Source: Bacilli bacterium
GTDB taxonomy: Bacteria > Bacillota_I > Bacilli_A > RFN20 > CAG-826
Assembly: GCA_017454295.1 (NCBI GenBank)
Contig: JAFTDF010000040.1
Location: 1-39,486, forward strand
DNA: 39,486 nt
Reading direction: 5' to 3'
Shown: positions 16,411 through 23,571 of the stretch, in pieces
Numbering within the stretch: position 1 is the first letter of the stretch
Layout of the letters: each line of letters begins with the position of its first letter
Program-made: the position numbers and the translations under genes
The notes under the pieces: generated by a model
Seen by the model: only the letters and a program-made list of their open reading frames with translations
Told to the model about the DNA's origin: nothing
The model's database searches: none

Positions 16411-18168
16411 TTAATTCCAACTGATGGCCAGGTCACCACTATAACCGCCGCCAGTTCCAGTTAAGGTTTTATCCGCTTGGTAAGTCAAGGAGTTGGATTG
16501 GTCCCACTTTGCATCCCAGCTAGGAGCTCCGCTAGGATTCATACGGACAAGAATCAAATCGGTGACTTCGGTCGGAACAACGACTTGCGCGTTGGCCCAG
16601 GCGCCAGTAACTTCGTACCAGCTGCCTTCGGAGCCATCTTTCCAAGCCCAAACATAGAGGACGGCGGAACCACCGCTATCGACGGAGGAGAAGTTGCAAT
16701 TGATGGTCTTGGTGGTGGGAGTAGGAGAAACATATCCATCAAGCCAGATGTCATAGGAATAATCTTCGCCCTTATTGGCCTGGTTCACTTTGAACCAAAG
16801 ATTGACATTATCGGCATCATTGACAACTTTGAGGCCGTTGTTGTCGACGACATTGTTCTCACCGCCACTAGGAGCAACAGCGATGGCTTGGTTGTTGTAC
16901 ATAAAGGCAAGCGCCTGACCTTCGGCGACGTGCTCGATGTCGGCATGGAGTTGATAGACCCAAGCATCGCCAGGACCCTTGCTCGCGGTGACGTCTTCGA
17001 GTTCGATCGGATTGCCAGCCAAAGTCGCGGAGAAGAGGCTGGTGTCGAGAGCAGAGGCTTCAATCCAAATGGACTTGCCTACATAGGTTCCTTCGGTTTC
17101 GGCATATTTGGCGAAATAGATATCAACTTTGACATCGGCCTTAACCAAGAAGTTGTTGTTGCCGGAATCATCATCTTCGAAGTAAGCATTCACGAAGTTG
17201 GTAGCTTTGACTTTGTCAAATCCGCGCCAATCGCCGGAATCGTAAACGAGTTTGAACTTATCACCGGCCTTGAATTCGTAGCCGAGAAGCTGGAGTTCAT
17301 CCTTTTCGGGATCCTTGGTCATGACGACCTGGGTGGAATCGCCGCCTCTTTCAAGATACATGTAGTGCTCGGTAATCGGGGCAACGTATCCGCCATACCA
17401 GGTGTCATAGGTATAGTAGCCATCGCGCATATAGACCTTGAAATAGAGGTCTTCGGTGGCTTCGTTCTTAATCGTAAGCGCCTGGGTGGAGTCGTTGCGG
17501 GCGATATTGTTGGTCTCACCACTTGCCTGCGGGTGGATGGCGTTGCCGTTGTAGGTAAACGCGAGGACTTGGTCTGCGGTCGCGTGCATCGCGGGAACTT
17601 TGAATTGATAGACCCAGTCATCGCCGCCTTTGTCGCCCTCGTGGTCATCAACTAAAGTGATGGGAGAACCACCAAGGGTCGCGGCATACTTGCTATAATC
17701 GCGATCTTGTTCTTGGAACCAGATGGATTTGCCATCCTCGGGTGTCACGTTGATATAGATATGGGTGACGACGTCGGCTTTGACTTTGATATTCGAGTAG
17801 CCGGAATCGTCCTCTTCAAAGAAGTCGGTCGCGAAAGCGCAGGACTTCACGGTGTCATAGCCACGCCAATCATCGCTTTCGAGGCGAATCTTGAAGATGT
17901 CATCCTTCTTTAACGAGATATTGGCTAATTCGTAGGTTTCGTTGTTGAGTTTGCTCAGAGCGATTTCATCCCAAACCATCTCTTCGTTCACGACGCGGCC
18001 TAAACTCACACAGTGGTCTTGCAGGCTGCCCGCCTGAATCTGAACGCCGAATTGGCTCGCATTGTCTTTGACAAGCAATTCACCAGCAGCAAAAACAGAA
18101 CCAGAAACGGCGACGACGCCCGCTGCTGCGGATAAAGCGATGATTATGGCTTTGTTTTTACTGTTCAT
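16411..18168 (-). CDS. SipW-operon exported protein with tandem carbohydrate-binding-like modules
   Basis: The protein has 585 residues. A short charged start and hydrophobic stretch (about 6-28, ending SVFAAG) are followed by LLVKDNASQFGVQI, which matches the start of the mature TasA-like protein of the same operon. Two tandem modules of about 185-195 residues follow (about 80-265 and 280-475); each begins D-x-F-K-I/L...DWRG and contains FFEEDDSG or FEDDDSG, then VKAD...IY and KSIW. The last 95 residues (LYVWAWKDGSEGSWYEV, LVRMNP, W...QSNSLTYQ) form a third, different beta module. No catalytic motif is seen. The modules look like SusE/CBM-type glycan-binding beta domains, but that is by pattern only. 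The start overlaps the sipW end by 11 bases. It is inferred to be a secreted matrix or fibre component. Confidence 0.85.
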   Translation of the reverse strand: MNSKNKAIIIALSAAAGVVAVSGSVFAAGELLVKDNASQFGVQIQAGSLQDHCVSLGRVVNEEMVWDEIALSKLNNETYELANISLKKDDIFKIRLESDDWRGYDTVKSCAFATDFFEEDDSGYSNIKVKADVVTHIYINVTPEDGKSIWFQEQDRDYSKYAATLGGSPITLVDDHEGDKGGDDWVYQFKVPAMHATADQVLAFTYNGNAIHPQASGETNNIARNDSTQALTIKNEATEDLYFKVYMRDGYYTYDTWYGGYVAPITEHYMYLERGGDSTQVVMTKDPEKDELQLLGYEFKAGDKFKLVYDSGDWRGFDKVKATNFVNAYFEDDDSGNNNFLVKADVKVDIYFAKYAETEGTYVGKSIWIEASALDTSLFSATLAGNPIELEDVTASKGPGDAWVYQLHADIEHVAEGQALAFMYNNQAIAVAPSGGENNVVDNNGLKVVNDADNVNLWFKVNQANKGEDYSYDIWLDGYVSPTPTTKTINCNFSSVDSGGSAVLYVWAWKDGSEGSWYEVTGAWANAQVVVPTEVTDLILVRMNPSGAPSWDAKWDQSNSLTYQADKTLTGTGGGYSGDLAISWN

Positions 18169-18757
18169 TTGCGTTCTTTTTCTTGTTGTCGTAAGTCGCG
18201 ATTTTATAAATCACGTAGATGGCGACTAGGCCTTCGATTGCAACCATTCCCCAAATGGAACGGAAGAAATAGACGACGTATCCAAGCTTAGGCGTGGAGC
18301 CTTCGTACTTGGCGATGATCCTGCTGCGGAACCATTTCCCGTCGACGGTGTTGAGTTTATCGCCACGGGTTACATAGTAAGTGGTACCGTCTTGTTCCAC
18401 GATGTCCACAATCCGGTGGATGGTAGGCCCATAGATCGGTGAATCGAAGATGACGATGTCATATACCGCAAGAGGAGTATTCTCATCCACTTTCCGGCAA
18501 TAGGTGAGGTCATAGGGTTGAAGTCGGTCATCGTGTCCTTCCAAGAAGGAAGCATATTCGGGATGTTTTTCCGACATGGAGTCCGTCAACACCACATCGA
18601 CACGAACACCTCCCCAATAGATCGTTTGCCCGGAAATCTTTTGGACGAGTTGGAATCCGACGAAAGCGGTAAACAGGATGACCAAGATCCAAGAGATGAT
18701 GTTCCAGACTTTCTTGGCCTTGTTATGTTTTGGCTTCTCGGTATTAATGGATTCCAT
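18158..18757 (-). CDS. sipW: SipW-type (ER-type) signal peptidase I
   Basis: The protein has 199 residues, with an N-terminal membrane segment (about 18-38) and a C-terminal one (about 165-190). The catalytic pattern is of the archaeal/eukaryotic and SipW kind: Ser60 (VVLTDSM), His114 in place of the bacterial lysine (TIHRIV) and Asp133 (TRGDKLNTVD). In Bacillus subtilis SipW is known to process the biofilm fibre protein TasA and its partner TapA. Here the gene lies between a TasA-like gene and another exported protein with the same mature N-terminus, so these two are its likely substrates. A 13-bp hairpin sits just before its start, and no strong ribosome site is seen there. Confidence 0.92.
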   Translation of the reverse strand: MESINTEKPKHNKAKKVWNIISWILVILFTAFVGFQLVQKISGQTIYWGGVRVDVVLTDSMSEKHPEYASFLEGHDDRLQPYDLTYCRKVDENTPLAVYDIVIFDSPIYGPTIHRIVDIVEQDGTTYYVTRGDKLNTVDGKWFRSRIIAKYEGSTPKLGYVVYFFRSIWGMVAIEGLVAIYVIYKIATYDNKKKNANEQ

Positions 18758-18769
18758 AAAGGATGGGGA

Positions 18770-18801
18770 GATGACGGGGGAGGGGTCGCTCCCCCGTCAT
18801 C
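18770..18801 (-). promoter_or_regulatory. Strong intercistronic hairpin between the TasA-like gene and sipW
   Basis: GATGACGGGGGAG pairs perfectly with CTCCCCCGTCATC (13 bp) around a 6-base loop, 12 bases before the sipW ATG. No T-run follows, so it is not a classical terminator. It probably protects the upstream message or limits sipW expression relative to its substrate. Confidence 0.7.
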
Positions 18802-18820
18802 CTGAAACGACTATTCGTTA

Positions 18821-20041
18821 TTAGGCAAGCTTGTGAAGGTAGATGTGGCCGCCATAAGGTTCCCAAACAGGATCGGATACCTTGGCATCATCTGCTCGGA
18901 AGTAGATGTCGTAATTGCCGGCCATAGCTTCGGTGATAACGACATTGGCTTCGCCAACGCCATACCAAGCATCTTTCGCGGCATTGACGATCTTGAATTC
19001 GTCGCCTGCTGCGAAGGTCATAGCGGCGAGTTTATACTGACCAGCTTCTTCCGTTTCTTCTAAACCATAATCCGCGCTTTGGTCGAGGTCATGGATGAAC
19101 TCAGCTCTTCCAGCGAACTTACCAACGAGGTAATAGTCGAAGATTTCGTCATCGGCAGAAGAGAGGGCTGCCCACGCGCTGCCATTCCAATACGGAGTAG
19201 CGGCGGCATAACCGGAGAAGTCGATATCGCCGGTCTTGGAGACTTCTTCAGCCGTGCTGCTGGCCTTCCAGGTGAAGACGACACCGTCGGAAACCGCCGG
19301 GATAGTGCAGGTATAGACGTTGTCCTTATATTGGGTCATCGCGACGCCCGGCCAATCGGAGGCGGCGCCACCATCTTTCCAATAATGGACACGCTGATCG
19401 ACGGCGCCTTCGGCAAACTTGAAGTAAACAGGGGTGCTACCGGTATCTTCGGCATCGGTGGAAGCCTTATTCCAGTCGACCTGGAGATAAAGGACGTCGT
19501 TCTTGATGGCATCGTAGACTTCGGAGGAAACACGATCCATGGAAACGGTGATATAAACGAGCTTTTCGACACCATAATCGACGGAGACAGTCTGGGAAAC
19601 GTCTTTGTGGTCCGCATCGACGGTGATGATGGCTTCGCGGTCTCCGACGGAACTGGCCTTGTCATAGACCTTGACGTGGATGTAGTTCATCAACGCTTCG
19701 CCGGAATAGAGTTCGCCATGGCCGTCGGTCTTGTCGGTGAGCTTGACGTTGAAGACACCTTCATAAGCGGTTTCAACGATGTTTTCGTTCTTGCTGGCCT
19801 TCAAGCCGATTTCATAATCACCTTTGACGTCTCCGCCTTTGAGACCACCGATATCAGCAATACCAACTTTGCCCCACTCAAGGGTGACTTTCTTGGATTC
19901 GTCGATTTCGAGGGCACTCGGAGAAATCTGAACACCAAAAGGATTGGCGTTATCTTTAACACTCAAGCCAGCGGCGACGGTTCCACCGACCAATGCCAAA
20001 GAAGCAACGACTGCAATCCCTAAGACAATGGGTTTTTTCAT
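18821..20041 (-). CDS. TasA-like exported protein with CBM26-like and SusE-like C-terminal modules
   Basis: The protein has 406 residues. A hydrophobic export signal (about 1-25, ending TVAAG) is followed by LSVKDNANPFGVQI. Residues about 40-192 form a beta-sandwich-like region (VTLEWGK, NYIHVKVYDK, LVYITVSMDR, LYLQVDW) reminiscent of TasA/camelysin-type proteins. Residues about 205-262 (VHYWKDGG, W230-P-G, VAMTQY, VVFTWKA) match the CBM26 starch-binding pattern also present in both amylases. Residues about 300-406 (YYLVGKFAG, AAGDEFKI, AWYGVG, YDIYFRAD) resemble the repeat module of the 585-residue partner. It is the first gene of the sipW operon and ends with two consecutive TAA stops. Inferred to be a fibre subunit or matrix protein displaying starch-binding domains; assignment to the TasA family rests on context and general pattern. 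Confidence 0.85.
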   Translation of the reverse strand: MKKPIVLGIAVVASLALVGGTVAAGLSVKDNANPFGVQISPSALEIDESKKVTLEWGKVGIADIGGLKGGDVKGDYEIGLKASKNENIVETAYEGVFNVKLTDKTDGHGELYSGEALMNYIHVKVYDKASSVGDREAIITVDADHKDVSQTVSVDYGVEKLVYITVSMDRVSSEVYDAIKNDVLYLQVDWNKASTDAEDTGSTPVYFKFAEGAVDQRVHYWKDGGAASDWPGVAMTQYKDNVYTCTIPAVSDGVVFTWKASSTAEEVSKTGDIDFSGYAAATPYWNGSAWAALSSADDEIFDYYLVGKFAGRAEFIHDLDQSADYGLEETEEAGQYKLAAMTFAAGDEFKIVNAAKDAWYGVGEANVVITEAMAGNYDIYFRADDAKVSDPVWEPYGGHIYLHKLA

Positions 20042-20069
20042 CTTTGGATAAAATCCTTTCTGCGGTAAA

Positions 20070-20083
20070 TGTAACCGCTTTCA
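20070..20083 (-). promoter_or_regulatory. Perfect cre operator (CcpA site) before the SipW operon
   Basis: TGAAAGCGGTTACA on the minus strand matches the consensus TGWAANCGNTNWCA at every position. It lies between the -10 box and the ribosome site, a position from which CcpA is known to repress by blocking elongation. Confidence 0.75.
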
Positions 20084-20091
20084 TTTGGGAT

Positions 20092-20097
20092 ATTATC
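20092..20097 (-). promoter_or_regulatory. -10 box of the SipW operon
   Basis: GATAAT on the minus strand, one change from consensus, 8 bases upstream of the cre site and 50 bases before the start codon. No good -35 is seen. Confidence 0.45.
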
Positions 20098-20155
20098 GCG
20101 CCTCTAAGCGTGAAAAGAAAGTAGGAAATTTTCGACGGCACCGCAACAAAGCAAA

Positions 20156-20179
20156 AGAAAAGGCCGCATTTTGCGGCCT
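20156..20179 (-). terminator. Intrinsic terminator after the Ser/Gln/Thr-stalk lipoprotein
   Basis: AGGCCGCA pairs with TGCGGCCT around a 3-base loop, followed by TTTTCTTTT on the minus strand. It separates this gene from the SipW operon, which has its own promoter. Confidence 0.88.
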
Positions 20180-20195
20180 CTCATCGTTATTTCTT

Positions 20196-21074
20196 TTATT
20201 CGGCGGCTTTGGCCCAATCGAAATAGACCGAAACGGATTTGGTGAGCAAGGTGGAGTAATTAGGATCGGTCGCCATGCCACTGGAGAAGGAGGCAAAGAC
20301 GGAATAAGACTTGCCCGAAGTCGACCCATCGACGTTATAAATGTGGTCGAATCCAGTGGACGGATTCAACTCGGCCAACGTGGTTCCGGAATCCACGGAA
20401 TCGACATCCCCGTTCATCACTTTCACGGTTAGGTAAGGCTTCAAGCCTTCATAGCCTTCGACCCAGACACGGAGACTACCTTCGTAATCTTCGGAGGAAA
20501 CCAAAACCAAAGTAACCAATTTCTCGGTCGTTCCTAATTTGATGGCCTTATCGCCGATCGAAGTGGAATTGCCCCAGGTCAATACGATTTCTTGAGTAGG
20601 CTCCACGGAGCTGCTTTGGCTCGAAGACTGAGAAGTCTGCTGGGAGGTTTGTTCCGAAGTCTGTTCAGAGGTCTGTTGACTGGTTTGCTGACTAGTCGCT
20701 TCAGAAGTCTGCTGGCTGGTTGCTTGCGAAGTCTGTTCTGAGGTCTGCTGGCTCGTCGCCTGGGAAGTTTGTTGGCTCGAAGACTGGGAGGTCTGGGAAG
20801 AGGTTTGCTGACTGGCAGATTGAGAAGTTTGCTGGCTCGATGACTGCGAGGTCTGTTGCGATGACTGCTGTTGGGAAGAACTTATTTGTCCTTCGGATTC
20901 GTCTTCTTCGGAGTCTTCTTCCGATTCGTTGCTTACCTTTTGGGAGGATTCGGCGGAACTAGTTTGAGAACTTTGCGGCTGAGAGGAAGAACGAACTTCG
21001 TATCCGGCACAAGCACACGATGCCAAAAAACCGCTGGCGAGGAGAAGAAGGATTGCTTTGCTGAGTGATTTCAT
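20196..21074 (-). CDS. Lipoprotein with Ser/Gln/Thr-repeat stalk and TasA-like C-terminal domain
   Basis: The protein has 292 residues with a lipoprotein signal (SGFLASC, Cys20). An acidic-then-repetitive stalk (about 25-165) is built from SSQQTSQ/ATSQQTSE-type units. The C-terminal domain (about 166-292) contains IVLTWGN, LVTLVLVSSEDY, YLTVKVMNG and a final VSVYFDWAKA. It parallels the beta-sandwich region of the TasA-like protein (VTLEWGK...YITVSM...LYLQVDW). It therefore may be a membrane-tethered anchor for the SipW-processed proteins, playing the part TapA plays in B. subtilis, although it is not similar to TapA by eye. A perfect cre site lies only 5 bases before the ATG. No strong Shine-Dalgarno is visible. 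A terminator follows, so it is a separate transcript from the downstream SipW operon. Confidence 0.85.
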   Translation of the reverse strand: MKSLSKAILLLLASGFLASCACAGYEVRSSSQPQSSQTSSAESSQKVSNESEEDSEEDESEGQISSSQQQSSQQTSQSSSQQTSQSASQQTSSQTSQSSSQQTSQATSQQTSEQTSQATSQQTSEATSQQTSQQTSEQTSEQTSQQTSQSSSQSSSVEPTQEIVLTWGNSTSIGDKAIKLGTTEKLVTLVLVSSEDYEGSLRVWVEGYEGLKPYLTVKVMNGDVDSVDSGTTLAELNPSTGFDHIYNVDGSTSGKSYSVFASFSSGMATDPNYSTLLTKSVSVYFDWAKAAE

Positions 21075-21079
21075 GTCGA

Positions 21080-21093
21080 TGTAACCGCTTACA
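21080..21093 (-). promoter_or_regulatory. Perfect, palindromic cre operator (CcpA site)
   Basis: TGTAAGCGGTTACA matches TGWAANCGNTNWCA at all positions and is nearly self-complementary. It shares AAGCGGTTACAT with the site before the SipW operon. It abuts the start codon at 21074 and would block the leader or ribosome site. Confidence 0.75.
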
Positions 21094-21153
21094 ACTTAAA
21101 ACAATTGTCGGCCTCCCGTTTCCATTCCGCAAGAGTTTTTAGTGCGTATGCGC

Positions 21154-21834
21154 TTAAAATCCGAATTCCCAACCGGGACGGGCCCAGGTGAAGTTTTCTT
21201 TGCCGGCGCCAAGCTCGAAATGGAGTTTAAGGATGCCTAAATCGATATAACGATACGGGCCCAAGGGCTTTTCGACGCGGACTTCGTTGCCGGTGTGGCC
21301 GAAGCGGAAATCCTGCCGTCCCATGGCTTGGGGCGCCATCATCGCCGCGGAAATGCCACCCTTATACCAGTCGGGTTCATCGGGAAGGTCATAGAATTTG
21401 GGCTCATGATATTGGGGGAGGTGGGCCATATCTTGGTAGCCAACGGCAATGATGCACTTGCAGCCTTCGTTTTCCTTAGGCTGAATCCGCATCTTATCGG
21501 GGTTATACGATCCCACCCAGCAAGTACCTAATCCCATTTGGGTTAGGGTGAGGACGAGGATCTCCCCGAAATAGCCGGCCTTCATCTCGGAAAGGGGGTC
21601 GTCTTTTTCGTGGAAAACGGCGATGTAATTGGGGCTATCGGGATAGTGGAACCGGTCGCGGTTCTTATCGAGCACGGCGGGATCGTCATTGACCAAAACG
21701 AAGCGAAGTCCACTGGCTTCTTCCAAGGTCTTGAGGAAGAGTTCGATTTTGGTGGAATCGGCCTCGGAGAGGGGTTCTTGTTTGTAATAACGGGTGGAGC
21801 GGCGCTTGGCCATCGTCAGAATCATTTCGTCCAT
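21154..21834 (-). CDS. Nitroreductase-family FMN oxidoreductase
   Basis: The protein has 226 residues. The N-terminal RRSTRYY motif and the segment GYFGEILVLTLTQMGLGTCW are typical of nitroreductase-fold flavoproteins, which bind FMN and use NAD(P)H to reduce nitro compounds, quinones or flavins. The C-terminal half (APQAMGRQDFRF) fits the putative TM-type nitroreductase subgroup. The actual substrate is unknown. AGGAG lies 9 bases before the ATG, and a TATAAA -10-like box is at 21856-21861 next to the small palindrome CCACC-TC-GGTGG (21862-21873). It is divergent from tcdA. Confidence 0.88.
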   Translation of the reverse strand: MDEMILTMAKRRSTRYYKQEPLSEADSTKIELFLKTLEEASGLRFVLVNDDPAVLDKNRDRFHYPDSPNYIAVFHEKDDPLSEMKAGYFGEILVLTLTQMGLGTCWVGSYNPDKMRIQPKENEGCKCIIAVGYQDMAHLPQYHEPKFYDLPDEPDWYKGGISAAMMAPQAMGRQDFRFGHTGNEVRVEKPLGPYRYIDLGILKLHFELGAGKENFTWARPGWEFGF

Positions 21835-21906
21835 AAGGTTGTTCTCCTGCCTTGGTTTATACCACCTCGGTGGAAAACGGGAAAGAAAGAGTTTAAAATC
21901 GGGGGC

Positions 21907-22614
21907 ATGAATCCTGCGTTTTCCCGTTTTGAGGCGCTAATTGGAGAGGATGGTCTGAAGAAGCTCTCCTCTGCCCGTGTGGCCGTCTTTGGCATCGGGG
22001 GCGTGGGAGGAGAAGCCGTCATGGCTTTGGCCCGTTCTGGTATCGGGCATCTCGATTTGATCGATCATGACGTGGTAGCCCCCAGCAATATCAACCGCCA
22101 AGCCGTGGCCTTTACCGATACGATCGGACAAGAGAAAACGGAGGTTATGAAGGAAATGGTCCACCGCATCAACCCCGAATGCGAAGTCACCGTGTTCAAT
22201 ACCTTCTTCTTACCCGGCCAGGAAGAGGACTTCCCCTTTGCGCAATATGACTATGTCATCGATGCCATCGATACCTTATCCGCGAAGATCGCTTTGATCC
22301 AGGTTTGCCATCAACATAATGTGCCTCTTGTCTCTTGCATGGGAATGGGCAATAAACTGCATCCTGAATGCATTGAGGTTGGGGATATCTACCAAACCAC
22401 GATGGATCCCTTATCCAAGATCGTCCGTCAAAAACTTAGAAAACTTGGCATTCCTTCATTGAAGGTCGTCTATTCGAAAGAACCTCCACTTCAGGCCAAT
22501 ACCGAAGAAACCCCATCGAAAGGCAAAAAGACCGTGCCGGGTTCTTCTCCCTTTGTGCCACCCGCGGCAGGGCTAACCTTAGCCAGTGTCGTGGTTCAAG
22601 ATTTGCTCGGCTAA
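21907..22614 (+). CDS. tcdA: tRNA threonylcarbamoyladenosine dehydratase (ThiF/E1-like)
   Basis: The protein has 235 residues. The nucleotide-binding loop FGIGGVGGEAV, the LDLIDHD strand and the NINRQ motif are those of the E1-like ThiF superfamily. The order and length fit TcdA (CsdL/YgdL), which uses ATP to cyclise t6A37 in tRNAs that read ANN codons. The start at 21907 (MNPAFSRFEALIG) is the normal family start; the frame continues upstream through antisense of the nitroreductase gene, which is not credible. The ribosome site is weak (GGGGG immediately before the ATG). It is transcribed divergently from the nitroreductase. Confidence 0.9.
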   Translation: MNPAFSRFEALIGEDGLKKLSSARVAVFGIGGVGGEAVMALARSGIGHLDLIDHDVVAPSNINRQAVAFTDTIGQEKTEVMKEMVHRINPECEVTVFNTFFLPGQEEDFPFAQYDYVIDAIDTLSAKIALIQVCHQHNVPLVSCMGMGNKLHPECIEVGDIYQTTMDPLSKIVRQKLRKLGIPSLKVVYSKEPPLQANTEETPSKGKKTVPGSSPFVPPAAGLTLASVVVQDLLG

Positions 22615-22678
22615 AGGTCATATTTCTGTCCTTTATCGCCATTTTTGGCACTTAATAGCCATATTCTTGACCTTTAGC
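22611..22678. repeat. Inverted repeat in the convergent tcdA / RHH gap
   Basis: CTAAAGGTCA (22611-22620, overlapping the tcdA stop) and TGACCTTTAG (22669-22678) form a 10-bp inverted repeat with 48 bases between. Inside, two imperfect copies of CATATTTCTGTCCTTTA are about 41 bases apart. It may act as a bidirectional terminator but has no clear T-run. Confidence 0.35.
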
Positions 22679-22749
22679 GGTCGCCCATAATCAGCAAAAA
22701 ACTGTCCAATTTGAGTGACACTAACGATTTGAAAACGCCCTCTATCCGG

Positions 22750-23136
22750 TTACGGACGATATCTCTTTGTCAGCTGCTTCCATTGGGATTCGGAAAGAAG
22801 ATGCTTCGAGGTCTCCTTCTTCCCTTGGGAATCAATGGCATCCGCTAAGTTCATATAAAGACCATAGTCCCCTAAAATATCGGCTTTTTCAGCCGCATCG
22901 ACTAGCTCTTGCATCGTCCTGGACAAAGCAAAGTCGATGAAAACCGTGGGATCAATAAATGGATAGGTGCGGCTACGCCGAATATCTTCTTCGACCAATT
23001 TGAGAATATAGGCGTTGAGATTCGGCACGCCTTCAAGGTGACGAAGCATGACCTCGTCTTCATTACGAACGCGGATTTTGAAAGTTCGATAATGGTCCTT
23101 AATGAATTCATTCACATAGCGTTTTTGGTCAAACAT
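22750..23136 (-). CDS. Small ribbon-helix-helix-like protein
   Basis: The protein has 128 residues. The N-terminal part (YRTFKIRVRNEDEVMLRHLE, then NLNAYILKLVEEDIRR) has the strand plus two-helix layout of Arc/CopG-type ribbon-helix-helix proteins; these bind DNA as dimers. The C-terminal half (about 60-128) is helical and unrecognised. No toxin gene is adjacent. GGGAG lies 7 bases before the ATG. A perfect 18-base palindrome sits 26 bases upstream, a plausible site for self-regulation. It could be an orphan antitoxin or a small repressor; the DNA-binding call is by pattern only. Confidence 0.7.
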   Translation of the reverse strand: MFDQKRYVNEFIKDHYRTFKIRVRNEDEVMLRHLEGVPNLNAYILKLVEEDIRRSRTYPFIDPTVFIDFALSRTMQELVDAAEKADILGDYGLYMNLADAIDSQGKKETSKHLLSESQWKQLTKRYRP

Positions 23137-23161
23137 CGGTGTGCTCCCACATCATCCTATC

Positions 23162-23179
23162 ACATTTGGGCCCAAATGT
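23162..23179. promoter_or_regulatory. Perfect 18-base palindrome, putative operator
   Basis: ACATTTGGGCCCAAATGT is fully self-complementary. On the minus strand it lies between a TTGGTA -35-like and an extended TGATAGGAT -10-like sequence before the ribbon-helix-helix gene, as expected for an autoregulatory operator. Confidence 0.55.
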
Positions 23180-23289
23180 ACCAAGCCAAAAGAAAGGGGG
23201 GGACCTTTTGATAGATATGGTCTGAGGCTAGACCATAAAAAGCCCAAACGAATATGCTCGGGCATTCCAAACTCTTATTATATTCACTC

Positions 23290-23334
23290 TTAACAACGTA
23301 AGAAAAGTAAGGTATATTAGGAAACGTAAGAAAA
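23290..23334 (+). promoter_or_regulatory. Promoter with flanking direct repeats before the AbrB-like gene
   Basis: -35 TTAACA (23290-23295), 17-base spacer, -10 TATATT (23313-23318). The 12-mer AACGTAAGAAAA occurs in the spacer (23295-23306) and again after the -10 (23323-23334), 28 bases apart. These repeats are candidate binding sites for the encoded regulator. Confidence 0.7.
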
Positions 23335-23349
23335 TAGGAGTGAATCGCA

Positions 23350-23571
23350 ATGAAAGACATAAAAGAAGATAGGTTTATCGTAAGCGTCAAAGTGGGACCT
23401 AAGTTTCAAATAACGATACCTGCCGCAGCCAGGAAACTATTCGATATCCAAGAAGGGGATACCTTAATGGTGATGGGGGACAAAGAGAAAGGAATCGCGT
23501 TAGTCAAAGACGATGTGTTCTATCAGTTGATGGGAGGCATGCTAAAAAATGACGACGGCAATAAAAATTGA
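23350..23571 (+). CDS. AbrB/SpoVT-family transcriptional regulator
   Basis: The protein has 73 residues. KVGPKFQITIPAAARKLFDI...GDTLMVMGD is the swapped-hairpin AbrB/MazE DNA-binding fold, here the single-domain type often found beside ABC-2 drug transporter genes. AGGAG lies 9 bases before the ATG. The 3' end overlaps the ATPase gene by 23 bases, so the three genes form one unit. It probably controls its own operon through the direct repeats in the promoter. Confidence 0.88.
   Translation: MKDIKEDRFIVSVKVGPKFQITIPAAARKLFDIQEGDTLMVMGDKEKGIALVKDDVFYQLMGGMLKNDDGNKN

Noticed and set aside
21610-21906. N-terminal extension of the tcdA frame to 21610
   Set aside because: This part is antisense to the nitroreductase gene; the TcdA family starts at the ATG 21907 equivalent.
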